From: Microlunatus flavus
Lineage (GTDB): Bacteria > Actinomycetota > Actinomycetes > Propionibacteriales > Propionibacteriaceae
Direction of reading: 5' to 3'
DNA: 64,000 bases
Assembly (NCBI RefSeq): GCF_900110855.1
Contig: NZ_FOFA01000006.1
Location: 1-64,000, forward strand
Positions within the stretch are counted from its first letter, which is position 1. The number at the start of each line of letters is the position of its first letter. The notes below the pieces were generated by a model, which saw only the letters and a program-made list of their open reading frames with translations, was not told the DNA's origin and ran no database searches. Below are positions 42,815 through 50,734 of the stretch, piece after piece. Made by a program: the position numbers and the translations under genes.

Positions 42815-43315
42815 ATGAGCGCCATCGCCCTCTACACCTTCGGCCTGCTGGACCCGGCGGTCGAGCCGACGAGGCTGGCCGACTTCGTCCGCCGCGGGGG
42901 CGACATCATGGCCTCCGCCGACGGCGCCGACGGCTATCTGGGGCGCGCGCACCGGGCGGACGGCGGCGCCGAGACGCACGCCGAGGGCGAGGACCACGGC
43001 CCGTGGGGCGCCTACGCGCTCCCGGACCTCGGCGACTTCGCCGGTCACGACCGCCAGGTCCACATCGCCACCCTCAGCCTGTGGCGCGACCTGTCGAGCG
43101 CGCGCACCTTCGTCTACGACGGCCTGCACCGCGACGCCCTGCGCCACCGCCGCGACTGGTTCCTTCAGGGGTCGTGGCCCGGCCACGTCCTGTGGCCCGT
43201 CGCCGACGGCGCCGTCCCCCGCTGGTCGGACGGCGTGACCCGGTACGAGGCGATGGCGCGCGAGGGCGAGTCGGCCGACCGCTTCACCTTCGGCTCCCGG
43301 CGTTACGCCGCCTGA
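42815..43315 (+). CDS. DUF3291 domain protein
   Basis: 166 residues of the DUF3291 family, a dimeric alpha/beta-barrel relative: IALYTFGLLDPAVEP, FAGHDRQVHIATLSLWRDLSSARTFVYDGLHRDALRHRRDWF, PRWSDGVTRYEAMAREGESADRFTF. Possibly a haem- or substrate-binding monooxygenase-like protein; no activity is established. Controlled most likely by the divergent TetR. Confidence 0.85.
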   Translation: MSAIALYTFGLLDPAVEPTRLADFVRRGGDIMASADGADGYLGRAHRADGGAETHAEGEDHGPWGAYALPDLGDFAGHDRQVHIATLSLWRDLSSARTFVYDGLHRDALRHRRDWFLQGSWPGHVLWPVADGAVPRWSDGVTRYEAMAREGESADRFTFGSRRYAA

Positions 43316-43316
43316 G

Positions 43317-43907
43317 TCAGGACGGCCCCAGCAGCGCCGCCACGAGGATGCCCGTCCCGTCCTCGACGAGTTCCGCCGCAGTTCCGGGGCTGATGCGACC
43401 CGAACCGACCAGGCTGGCCGCGCCCTGGACGACCGTGGCGAACAGCAGGCCGAAGCGCTGCCGGGCCGCCGCGTCGGAGGCGACGTCCGGCCGGTCGGCC
43501 TCGAGCACCTCGTCGAAGGTCGCGAACAGCCGACCGGCGGCGTCCCCGACGGCGACCGAGCGCGCCTCGCCCTTGGCCGCGAACATCAGCTCCATGAGCG
43601 CCGGCTGCTGCACGGCGAAGTCGAGGTACGCCCGGGCCACGCGGCGTACGCGGCCCTCGAAGGTGCCGCCCTCCGCGGCCGCCGCACGCACCAGCGCCGC
43701 GAGCCGTTCGAAGCCGCGCACCGCGAGCGCGTCGAGCAGCGCCTGGCGGTCGACGAAGTGGCTCCGCGGGGCGCCGTGGCTGACCCCCGACCGGCGCGCC
43801 AGGTCGCGGAGCGACAGCGCCTCGACGCCGCCCTCGGCGAGCACGGTCTCGGCGTGGTCGAGCAGCTCGGACCGCAGGTTCCCGTGGTGGAACGGCCGCT
43901 CGACCAT
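43317..43907 (-). CDS. TetR-family regulator of adjacent SDR
   Basis: 196 residues from an ATG with AGGA 8 nt upstream. HTH: HGNLRSELLDHAETVLAEGGVEALSLRDLARRSGVSHGAPRSHFVDRQALLDAL. The ligand domain follows (TetR_C_WHG-like: FEGRVRRVARAYLDFAVQQPALMELMF). It diverges from the SDR at 43969, whose promoter carries a 17-bp palindrome, so direct repression of that SDR is likely. Confidence 0.88.
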   Translation of the reverse strand: MVERPFHHGNLRSELLDHAETVLAEGGVEALSLRDLARRSGVSHGAPRSHFVDRQALLDALAVRGFERLAALVRAAAAEGGTFEGRVRRVARAYLDFAVQQPALMELMFAAKGEARSVAVGDAAGRLFATFDEVLEADRPDVASDAAARQRFGLLFATVVQGAASLVGSGRISPGTAAELVEDGTGILVAALLGPS

Positions 43908-43933
43908 GCGGGTGATCCTACGCAAAGTAGACG

Positions 43934-43962
43934 TTGACTAGTAACTAGTCACTGACTACATT
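43934..43962 (+). promoter_or_regulatory. Leaderless SDR promoter with embedded operator
   Basis: TTGACT (43934-43939), 17-bp spacer, TACATT (43957-43962), then 6 nt to the ATG, so transcription should start at the ATG itself (leaderless mRNA). TGACTAGT-A-ACTAGTCA (43935-43951) is a perfect palindrome covering the -35 and half the spacer, a good site for the divergent TetR. Confidence 0.8.
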
Positions 43963-43968
43963 GGTGGC

Positions 43969-44859
43969 ATGACCTTCTCGCTCCCTCTTCCCGACCTGCA
44001 CGACCGCACGTTCGTCGTCACCGGCGCCACCAGCGGGATCGGGCAGGCGACCGCGGCCGCGCTGGCCGGCGCCGGCGCCCACGTGGTCCTGGCCGTCCGC
44101 GACGCCGCCAAGGGCGAGCGGGTCGCTGCCACCCTCGGCGGCGACACCGAGGTGCGCGCGCTCGACCTCGCCGACCTGTCGTCGGTCCGTTCCTTCGCCG
44201 CCGGCTGGGACTTCCCGATCGATGTCCTGATCAACAACGCCGGCGTCTCGGTGCCCGAGCGGCGCGTCAGCGCCGACGGCTACGAGCTCCAGCTCGCGAC
44301 CAACCACCTCGGGCCGTTCGCCCTCACTAACCTGCTCCTGCCGCACGTGACCGGTCGCGTGGTCACCCTGGCCTCGCTGGCGGAGCGGGCCGCACGCCTC
44401 GACCTCGACGACCTGCAGCGGGAGCGCACCCCCTACAAGGAGTTCGGTGTCTACGCCGGCACCAAGCTCGCGAACCTGCTCTTCACCGCGGAGCTGCAGC
44501 GCCGGCTCCACGCCGTGGGCTCGCCCGTCCGGGCCATGGCGGCGCACCCCGGGTTCGTGAGCACGAACATCGGCCAGGAAGGTGGGCCGGTGGCGCGGGC
44601 GATGACGCGCCTGCTCGCCCAGAGCCCGGCCGACGGCGCCCTACCCGTCCTGCACGCCGCGCTCGCCGACCTACCCGGGGACAGCTTCAGCGGGCCGCAG
44701 CACCTCCTTCACATGCGCGGTGGCGCCGAGGTCATCGCGCGCTCCGGCAAGGCCAAGGACGCCGCCGTCGCCGCACGCCTGTGGAGCCTGTCGGAGGAGC
44801 TCACCGGCACGCGCTTCCCGCTCGGCGCCACCGAGGAGACCGCGGCCCCGGAGGTCTGA
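43969..44859 (+). CDS. Short-chain dehydrogenase/reductase
   Basis: 296 residues: VVTGATSGIGQATAAALAGAGAHVVLAVRD (cofactor), DLADLSSVRSF, INNAGVSVPERRVSADGYELQLATNHLGPFAL, VTLASLAERAARLDLDDLQ, YAGTKLANLLF (YxxxK), and the RDH-type C-terminus. It resembles retinol-dehydrogenase-like SDRs common in actinobacteria. Substrate unknown. No ribosome site is seen, consistent with leaderless translation. Confidence 0.9.
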   Translation: MTFSLPLPDLHDRTFVVTGATSGIGQATAAALAGAGAHVVLAVRDAAKGERVAATLGGDTEVRALDLADLSSVRSFAAGWDFPIDVLINNAGVSVPERRVSADGYELQLATNHLGPFALTNLLLPHVTGRVVTLASLAERAARLDLDDLQRERTPYKEFGVYAGTKLANLLFTAELQRRLHAVGSPVRAMAAHPGFVSTNIGQEGGPVARAMTRLLAQSPADGALPVLHAALADLPGDSFSGPQHLLHMRGGAEVIARSGKAKDAAVAARLWSLSEELTGTRFPLGATEETAAPEV

Positions 44860-44903
44860 GCCGTACGGGCACGGCGACGGCCGCCGGGTGCGATGCTGCT
44901 GCC

Positions 44904-45455
44904 GTGCAGACCGGGCGTACGCGGCGCCGGTCCGCCTGGCTCCGCTGGGGACTCGTGTGCGGCGTCTACGCCGGGCTGCTCGTGGTGGCCGAGCTGGTGC
45001 TCTACGGCGCCTTCCGCCTCGGGGTGGTCTCCTCGTTCAGCGTCTGGCGGGCCCCGGCGCAGCTGCTGCCGACCTGGCTGCTGCTCGGATGGTGGGGCGC
45101 ACGGCAGGCCGGACGGCCGGTGGTCGCCTGCTCGCTGAGGGCCGCGGCGCAGCCGGACCAGCAGCCCCGCCCCTGGCGGAGCGGTCAGGGACGGCTCGCG
45201 GCCGGCCTCCTGACCTTCACCCGCGGTGCCGTCGGTGGGACCGTCCCGGTGCCGCCCGGTCCGGACGAGACGCTGCGGGTCGAGGCGGTCGACCTCGTCC
45301 GACCCCCGTCGCTCGACGGGGTCTTCTGGGCCTTGCGGTCCGTGGTCGTCGCACTGCGCGGCCCCGACGGGGACCACGAGCTCAAGATCGCGGCCCAGGA
45401 CGTCGACAAGGTGCGGACGCTCCTCGTCCCGTCGGTGGGGCCTTCGGGACGCTGA
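44904..45455 (+). CDS. Membrane protein of unknown function
   Basis: 183 residues from GTG. Two hydrophobic segments (about 15-35, LVCGVYAGLLVVAELVLYGAF, and 45-65, AQLLPTWLLLGWWGAR) are followed by a soluble domain with strands (VEAVDLVRPPSLDGVFWALRSVVVALRGPDGDHELKI). Not recognised as a named family. Codon use is coding-like. The gene lies between an SDR and DUF2461. Confidence 0.6.
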   Translation: MQTGRTRRRSAWLRWGLVCGVYAGLLVVAELVLYGAFRLGVVSSFSVWRAPAQLLPTWLLLGWWGARQAGRPVVACSLRAAAQPDQQPRPWRSGQGRLAAGLLTFTRGAVGGTVPVPPGPDETLRVEAVDLVRPPSLDGVFWALRSVVVALRGPDGDHELKIAAQDVDKVRTLLVPSVGPSGR

Positions 45456-45541
45456 GGCCGGACCGGATCGATCCCACCCGCTTCGACCCTGAACGGTGCG
45501 CGCCTGGACCCGAGGCAGGATCACGGCTGCCGCCGGAGCGC

Positions 45542-46249
45542 TCAGGGCCTCCGGCCCGGACGCGGCTCGGGGTGCTCGGGCGGGCCGACGTGCCGGGCGC
45601 ACCAGTCGTTCAAGGGCAGGGCCGCGGTCCAGGTCTCGACGACGACGTCGCGCAGCCGGCTGGTGGACCACCAGCCGGACGGTTCCCAGGACCGGCCGAC
45701 GGTCAGGCTGCGCCGGCGCAGCAGGTCGATGCGCGGGTGGTCGCGCCGGTAGCCCCGCGGAGCCGTCTTCACCGGGTCCCCGTCCGCGAGGTGCAGCCCG
45801 CCCCGCTCGGCCTCGACGACGACGGCGTCGAGCTCGACCGCCGGCAGCCCGGCGTCCACGGCCCGCCGGAAGCGGCGCAGCTGGTCGGGAGTCGGGGCGT
45901 ACAGCCCGGCCGCGAGCAGGAGCTCGTCGGCGCTGATCTGCAGGTAGAGCGCGGTGCCGCCCTCGGCTGCCACGGCCAGCGAGGCGTGCTCGCTGTAGGG
46001 CCGCTTGTCCGCGCTGAAGCGGACGTCACGGTGAGGGCGGAAGACCTTGACCTCTCCGAAGCGGGGCGCCAGGTCCGCAGCCAGCGCTTCGAGCGGCGCC
46101 CGCACCCCCGCCTCGTACGCCTGCCGGTGCGCCTGCCAGTAGGTGCGGCTGTTGTCCGCGGCGAGCCCCTCGAAGAAGTCCACGAGGTCCGGTCCGAAGC
46201 CGGTGAAGGCCGCACCGGCCTTCAGCGACGCGGAGGCCGCCGGTGTCAC
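45542..46249 (-). CDS. DUF2461 (TIGR02453 family) protein
   Basis: 235 residues. AFTGFGPDLVDFFEGLAADNSRTYWQAHRQAYEAGVRAPLEAL, VFRPHRDVRFSADKRPYSEHASLAV and LYLQISADELLLAAGLYAPTPDQLRRFRRAV match DUF2461. Function unknown; soluble. The GTG start overlaps the stop of a 37-residue ORF (GTGA), so translation may be coupled. The C-terminus is Arg/Pro-rich. Confidence 0.88.
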   Translation of the reverse strand: MTPAASASLKAGAAFTGFGPDLVDFFEGLAADNSRTYWQAHRQAYEAGVRAPLEALAADLAPRFGEVKVFRPHRDVRFSADKRPYSEHASLAVAAEGGTALYLQISADELLLAAGLYAPTPDQLRRFRRAVDAGLPAVELDAVVVEAERGGLHLADGDPVKTAPRGYRRDHPRIDLLRRRSLTVGRSWEPSGWWSTSRLRDVVVETWTAALPLNDWCARHVGPPEHPEPRPGRRP

Positions 46250-46359
46250 CACGGCGCGGGGCCCGTCAGCTCGACCAGGCCGTCGACGTCGCGCAAGCAC
46301 AAGGCGACCGTCGCCCCGACGCCGGCGACCCGGACCATGAACCCGTCCAGCCTCGCCAT
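46246..46359 (-). CDS. Small protein coupled to DUF2461
   Basis: 37 residues (MARLDGFMVRVAGVG, ATVALCLRDVDGLVELTG) with an excellent ribosome site (GGAGG, 5 nt before ATG) and a 4-base overlap with the DUF2461 start. One mildly hydrophobic segment. Too short for family assignment; it may be a real small protein or a translated upstream ORF that drives DUF2461. The 256 bases upstream to 46615 show no gene. Confidence 0.45.
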   Translation of the reverse strand: MARLDGFMVRVAGVGATVALCLRDVDGLVELTGPAPW

Positions 46360-46615
46360 CTCCGCCTCCGTCCTCCTCGGTCCCCGCTCCGCCGGAACGC
46401 AGCGCGGGCCTCCCGGCCAGGGAACACCTCGGCGGGTGTTCCGCCGCCCGGCGTGCGGTCGATGCACCGACGACCCCGCCGCCCGCCGGCTCGGGCCCCG
46501 TACGGCGCATCGGACGGTGGGCGCCCGGCGCCGCCGGCTCCTGCTGTGCGAGGGTCGAGGGCCCAGCAGGACCACCCCATCGGCGTCGCCCCTCGACGCG
46601 GCAGGAGATGCACCC

Positions 46616-47389
46616 GTGACCAGGATCTTGGTGACCGGCTCGAGCGACGGCATCGGGCGGCAGACCGCCCTCGAGCTCGTCCGTGACGGCCACGAGGTCG
46701 TCCTGCACGCCCGCAACGACGAGCGTGCGCGCCAGGCCCGCGAGGCGGTCCCGGGGGCGGCGGCGGTCGTGGTGGGCGACCTGTCCTCCCTCGCCCAGAC
46801 CCGCGCGCTCGCCGAGGCCGCGAACGAGGCCGGACCGTACGACGCCGTCATCCACAACGCCGGCGTCGGCGGCGGCGGGGACCGCGTGGTGACCGAGGAC
46901 GGGTACGAGCGCATCTTCGCCGTCAACGTGCTCGCCCCCTACGTGCTGACGTGCCTGATGCCCGTGCCGGCACGGCTCGTCTACCTCACCTCGGGCCTGC
47001 AGGCGCAGGGCGAGGTGCACCTCGAGGACCTGCAGTTCGAGCAGCGGACCTGGGACGGCATGCAGGCCTACTCCGACTCCAAGCTCTGGGACGTCGCGCT
47101 GGCCTTCGCGGTCGCGCGCCTCCACCCCGCGACGCTCAGCAACGCCGTCGACCCGGGCTGGATCAAGACCCGCATGGGCGGCCCCGGGGCCACCGAGGAG
47201 CTCCCGGCCGGTGCCGAGACCCAGGTCTGGCTGGCGACCTCCGACGATCCCGCCGCGACCGTCGGCGGCCGCTACCTCAACCGGCGCCGCGAGCTGGCCG
47301 CCAACCCGGCGGCGCTCGAGGTCGAGGTGCAGGAGCAGCTCCTCGAGGTCGCCGGCCGCCTGACGGGGGTGCAGCTGCCCCGGGGCTGA
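46616..47389 (+). CDS. SDR/Rossmann-fold oxidoreductase
   Basis: 257 residues from GTG with CAGGAG upstream. ILVTGSSDGIGRQTALELVRDGHEVVLHARND (cofactor), VIHNAGVGGGGDRVVTEDGYERIFAVNVLAPY, LVYLTSGLQAQGEVHLEDL, and YSDSKLWDVAL as YxxxK, then PGWIKTRMGG. The NAG and Tyr-Lys sites are kept, so it should be active. Substrate unknown. It ends 99 nt before the TasA-like locus. Confidence 0.86.
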   Translation: MTRILVTGSSDGIGRQTALELVRDGHEVVLHARNDERARQAREAVPGAAAVVVGDLSSLAQTRALAEAANEAGPYDAVIHNAGVGGGGDRVVTEDGYERIFAVNVLAPYVLTCLMPVPARLVYLTSGLQAQGEVHLEDLQFEQRTWDGMQAYSDSKLWDVALAFAVARLHPATLSNAVDPGWIKTRMGGPGATEELPAGAETQVWLATSDDPAATVGGRYLNRRRELAANPAALEVEVQEQLLEVAGRLTGVQLPRG

Positions 47390-47488
47390 GGCTTGCCGCC
47401 GCGAGCACCGGCCACGCAGGCGTCGCTCCGCTATCCTCGCTGCAGCCGCGGGGGCGGCCGTTCGTGCACGCCGTCCTCTGGAGCCTTG

Positions 47489-48088
47489 ATGAGACCCCCG
47501 TCCGCACGCGCCGTGCGTCGAAGCCGCTGGCTGGTCTGGCCCGTCGCCGCACTGGTGACCCTCGGCGTGGTCGGCCAGGCCTCGTACGCGGCCTTCAGCA
47601 CCAAGGTCAGCAACACGGGCAACACCCTCGCGGCCGGAACCGTCACCCTCAGCGACGACGACAGCGGCTCCGCGCTGCTGGCGCTGTCGAACCTCAAGCC
47701 GGGCTCGTCGGGCTCGCGGTGCATCGCGGTGACCTCGACCGGGACCCTGCCGTCGGCGGTCAAGCTGTACGCGACCGACGTGGCCACGACGAAGAGCCTG
47801 TCGAGCTACATCACCTGGACCGTCACCCAGGGCAGCGGCGGCACCTACAGCTCGTGCAGCGGGTTCAGCGCGGCGAGCTCGGGCGCGTCGGTCTACTCGG
47901 GGACGCTCGCGGGCTTCACCACCTCCGCCACGACGTACGCCAGCGGGCTGGGCAGCTGGACGCCCGGCGGCGTCGGCTCCGAGACCCGCACCTTCCAGTT
48001 CGGCTACGCCGTCAGCAGCACGATCCCCGACACAGCCCAGGGCGGGACCGCGTCGTTCGGCCTCACCTGGGAGGCGCAGAACAGCTGA
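47489..48088 (+). CDS. SipW-dependent TasA/CalY-like exported protein 1
   Basis: 199 residues. After a basic start comes a hydrophobic helix (WLVWPVAALVTLGVVGQ) and the cleavage-site pattern ASYAAFSTKVSNTGNTLAAGTV, which resembles SipW-dependent signal peptides of Bacillus TasA/camelysin. The mature part is a beta-rich domain with a paired Cys (SRCIAV and SSCSGF) and C-terminus TWEAQNS. Likely a secreted, possibly fibre-forming surface protein. GGAG precedes the ATG at 6 nt. The next gene, 2 nt later, encodes the matching signal peptidase. Confidence 0.85.
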   Translation: MRPPSARAVRRSRWLVWPVAALVTLGVVGQASYAAFSTKVSNTGNTLAAGTVTLSDDDSGSALLALSNLKPGSSGSRCIAVTSTGTLPSAVKLYATDVATTKSLSSYITWTVTQGSGGTYSSCSGFSAASSGASVYSGTLAGFTTSATTYASGLGSWTPGGVGSETRTFQFGYAVSSTIPDTAQGGTASFGLTWEAQNS

Positions 48089-48090
48089 CC

Positions 48091-49542
48091 GTGACCGACG
48101 CCCCGTTGTGGACCTGGCGACGCCTGGTCGCGGTCACCCTCGCGAAGTCGCTGCTGGTCGCCCTCGTCGGGCTCGCCGCCTGGGGCGCGCTGCCCGCACT
48201 GATCGGGTGGCACCCGACGACGGTGAGCAGCGGCTCGATGATGCCCCGCCTGCACGTCGGCGACGTCGCGGTGTCCCGCCCGATCAAGGGTCAGGTGCCG
48301 CCGCTCAGCAGCGTGCTGCTGTTCGACGACCCCGACCACGCCGGCCGGCTGCGGATGCACCGCCTGGTGCGGATCGACGAGAACGGCCTGCTGGTCACCC
48401 GCGGCGACGCCAACCCGGCCGACGACTCGACGCCGGTCACCCTCGCCGCCGTCCACGGCATCGGCACCCTCCGCGTGCCCTGGATCGCCCTGCCGATCGT
48501 CTGGCTGCGCGAGGGCCAGTGGCTCTTCGTGGGCCTGACGGCGGCCGCCCTCGGGCTGCTGCTCGTGGTGGCGTCCAGCGGCCGCGACCACGAGTTCGGC
48601 GACGACGAGCCGCCCGAGGACCCGCACGCCGGCCCGGCCGGTGGCGACGGCGACGGCGACGACGACGCGCCCGCGGAACCGGCCGCACCCTTCGGCGCCT
48701 GGCTGACCGCACGGACGGCCCTGCGCCGGGGCGCGGTGGTCCTGGGCGCCGCGCTGCTGGCGGGTGGCCTCGCGTCGCCGGTGCAGGCAGCGTTCCGCGC
48801 GACCACCACGAGCACGGCCTCGCTGACCGCGAGCAGCGCGTACACCTGCGCCAGCGTCGTGACCGCGCTCAAGCCGTACCTCTACTACCGGATGGACGAG
48901 ACCTCCTCCACGACGACGACCGCGACCGACAGCTCGGGCAACGGCCGCACCGGCCTCTACTCCTCCGGCGACAAGACGTCGACGACCAGCAAGGCCTGCC
49001 TCCACGACAGCGGCCGGGCGATGACCTTCGGCGGCACGAGCGGCTACCTCAGCTCGCCGGCGGTGGCCGGCGGGTCGCCCAACACGTTCACCCTCGCGAT
49101 CTGGTTCCGCACCACGACGACCACGGGCGGCAAGCTGATCGGCTTCGGCAGCGCGCAGACCGGCTCGTCGGGCAACTACGACCGCCACCTCTACCTGACC
49201 GACTCCGGACGGGTCTACTTCGGCGTGTACTCCAACGCCAACAAGACCCTCTCGACGACGGCCACCTACAACGACGGGGCCTGGCACCTGGCGGTGGCGA
49301 CGATGTCGACGGCCGGGATGCGGCTCTACGTCGACGGGCAGCTGCTCGGCGTCGACACCACGACGACGACCGGCGAGCCCGGCACGACCTCGTACGTCCG
49401 GGTGGCCTTCGACAACGTGAACTTCTGGGAGAACCGGCCGACCAGCCCCTACTTCAAGGGCACGCTCGACGACGCCGCGTTCTTCGCCACCGCCCTCACC
49501 GCGGCCCAGGTGCAGTCGATCTACACCGCGGGCACGACCTGA
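48091..49542 (+). CDS. SipW-type signal peptidase fused to LamG domain
   Basis: 483 residues. The N-terminal half is an S26B signal peptidase: helix (LVALVGLAAWGALPAL), SGSMMPRLHVGDVAVSR with nucleophile Ser 49, His 90 in RMHRLVRI, and GDANPADD (Asp 106). A second membrane helix (about 150-172) and an Asp/Pro-rich linker follow. Then comes another exported-protein-like segment (RRGAVVLGAALLAGGLASPVQAAFRATTT) and a LamG/concanavalin domain to the end (YLYYRMDETSS, FTLAIWFRTTT, GMRLYVDGQLLG). Start GTG 2 nt after the TasA-like 1 stop. A protease joined to what looks like its own substrate type is highly unusual. Confidence 0.85.
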   Translation: MTDAPLWTWRRLVAVTLAKSLLVALVGLAAWGALPALIGWHPTTVSSGSMMPRLHVGDVAVSRPIKGQVPPLSSVLLFDDPDHAGRLRMHRLVRIDENGLLVTRGDANPADDSTPVTLAAVHGIGTLRVPWIALPIVWLREGQWLFVGLTAAALGLLLVVASSGRDHEFGDDEPPEDPHAGPAGGDGDGDDDAPAEPAAPFGAWLTARTALRRGAVVLGAALLAGGLASPVQAAFRATTTSTASLTASSAYTCASVVTALKPYLYYRMDETSSTTTTATDSSGNGRTGLYSSGDKTSTTSKACLHDSGRAMTFGGTSGYLSSPAVAGGSPNTFTLAIWFRTTTTTGGKLIGFGSAQTGSSGNYDRHLYLTDSGRVYFGVYSNANKTLSTTATYNDGAWHLAVATMSTAGMRLYVDGQLLGVDTTTTTGEPGTTSYVRVAFDNVNFWENRPTSPYFKGTLDDAAFFATALTAAQVQSIYTAGTT

Positions 49543-49599
49543 GCGGCGGGTCGGCCGTTCCGCGGTCCTGAACGGCGCACGCGACGACGGCGACGTCCT

Positions 49600-49620
49600 G
49601 GGCGGAGCCGGACGCCGCCC
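49600..49620 (+). terminator. Hairpin after SipW-LamG gene
   Basis: GGGCGG (49600-49605), 9-nt loop, CCGCCC (49615-49620), 58 nt after the stop. Short stem with no U-tract, so only a tentative terminator. The 314-nt gap 49543-49856 otherwise holds a promoter-like AT-rich patch (about 49680-49715, CTTGCGG-N2-GTCTT) and the leader RNA. Confidence 0.35.
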
Positions 49621-49740
49621 TCAGGGGCGTGGGCAGAGGGGGTGGCAGCGCTCGTCCTGAGGCGGCCTTGAGGCACTGACAGTTGATGATTCAATCTTGC
49701 GGTTGTCTTTGGACATCGTTGTCACTCGTACGCGGCTGGC

Positions 49741-49856
49741 CTTGAGGTGGTCTCGGCAGAGTTCTTCTCACCGGGCCACAAGGGCCCGGGGAGCAAGCGG
49801 GGGCTGGCTCGAACGACACCACTCGAGCACGACCACCACCTCAAGGAGCCCCCGAA
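49741..49856 (+). ncRNA. Structured 5' leader of TasA-like gene 2
   Basis: CTTGAGGTGGT (49741-49751) pairs perfectly with ACCACCTCAAG (49835-49845), the 3' strand overlapping the AAGGAG ribosome site. Inside are AGAGTTC, a hairpin CCGGGCC/GGCCCGG, and the block AGCGGGGGCTGGCTCG, whose GGGGGCT can also pair with AGCCCCC after the ribosome site. The same parts recur, with different stem sequences, before the next paralogue. Candidate riboswitch or thermosensor-like element; ligand unknown. Confidence 0.6.
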
Positions 49857-50510
49857 ATGACCGCCGCCGCCACCACCACCGCCGTTCGTACCGCCGGCCG
49901 CCGCCCGTCGCGCAAGGTCGCCACGATCGTGTCCCTGCTCGCGGTGCCCACCGCGCTGGCCGTGTCCGGCCTCGTCGTGGCCCAGTCGTCCTACTCGGCC
50001 TACTCCGCGACCACGGTCAACCCGACGAGCAACTGGGCCACCGGCACCGTCGCCCTGACCGACGACGACGCGAACACCGCCGCCTTCACCGCCGCCAACC
50101 TCAAGCCCGGCTCCACCGGCAGCCGCTGCATCGTGGTGTCCTCCACCGGCACCCTGCCCGCCAACGTCAAGCTCTACGGCACGGGTGCTGCGTCGACGAA
50201 GGCGCTGGCCGACAACATCGACCTCACCGTCACCCAGGGCACCGGCGGCTCCTCCGCGGGCGGCTGCGCGAACTTCACCGCCCTGCCCTCCGGGTCGAGC
50301 GTCTACTCCGGCACCCTCGCGAACTTCGGCGCCACCGCCACCGGGTACGGCAGCGGGGTGGGCGGCTGGGCCACCGCGGGTGTCGCGGCCGGTGCGCCGG
50401 CGGAGTCGCGGACGTACCAGCTGACGTACACGGTCAAGACCGACGCGCCGAACACGACCCAGGGCGGCACCGCCGCGATCGGCTTCACCTGGGAGGCCCA
50501 GAACAGCTGA
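49857..50510 (+). CDS. SipW-dependent TasA/CalY-like exported protein 2
   Basis: 217 residues. Helix VATIVSLLAVPTALAVSGLVV, then SSYSAYSATTVNPTSNWATGTVALTDDD, a SipW-type cleavage region, and the same beta domain with two Cys as protein 1 (SRCIVV, GGCANF) and C-terminus TWEAQNS. Paralogue of the genes at 47489 and 50735. It follows the structured leader; the SD AAGGAG is 8 nt before the ATG and lies in the predicted P1 stem. Confidence 0.85.
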   Translation: MTAAATTTAVRTAGRRPSRKVATIVSLLAVPTALAVSGLVVAQSSYSAYSATTVNPTSNWATGTVALTDDDANTAAFTAANLKPGSTGSRCIVVSSTGTLPANVKLYGTGAASTKALADNIDLTVTQGTGGSSAGGCANFTALPSGSSVYSGTLANFGATATGYGSGVGGWATAGVAAGAPAESRTYQLTYTVKTDAPNTTQGGTAAIGFTWEAQNS

Positions 50511-50532
50511 GCCGCAGCACCACCCGCCCTCG

Positions 50533-50558
50533 CCCCGGACGTGGTCGACGTGCCGGGG
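50533..50558 (+). terminator. Hairpin between TasA-like genes 2 and 3
   Basis: CCCCGGACGT (50533-50542), 5-nt loop, ACGT-G-CCGGGG with one bulged base: a 10-bp stem 23 nt after the TasA-like 2 stop. It would separate this transcript from the next gene's own promoter and leader. Confidence 0.5.
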
Positions 50559-50632
50559 CCGCCGGCGTCTCGGGCTTCGTCCGGCCGACACCTTGCGGAG
50601 GTCTTGAGCGAGGTCGAGGCCCGGCTTGAGCC

Positions 50633-50734
50633 TCTCCCGAGGTGACGGCGCCAGAGTTCAGTCATCAGCCCCTCACGGGGCTGAGGGCCAGCGGGGGCTG
50701 GCTCGTCGGAGAACCACCGTCTCGAGGAGCCCCC
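50633..50734 (+). ncRNA. Structured 5' leader of TasA-like gene 3
   Basis: CTCCCGAG (50633-50640) pairs with CTCGAGGAG (50721-50729), the latter holding the GAGGAG ribosome site. Between lie CAGAGTTC, a hairpin AGCCCC-TCAC-GGGGCT, and AGCGGGGGCTGGCTCG, identical to the copy at 49795. A CTTGCGG-N2-GTCTT block upstream (about 50592-50605) is also shared. Stem sequences differ from copy 1 but remain complementary, which argues for a conserved RNA fold. Confidence 0.6.
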
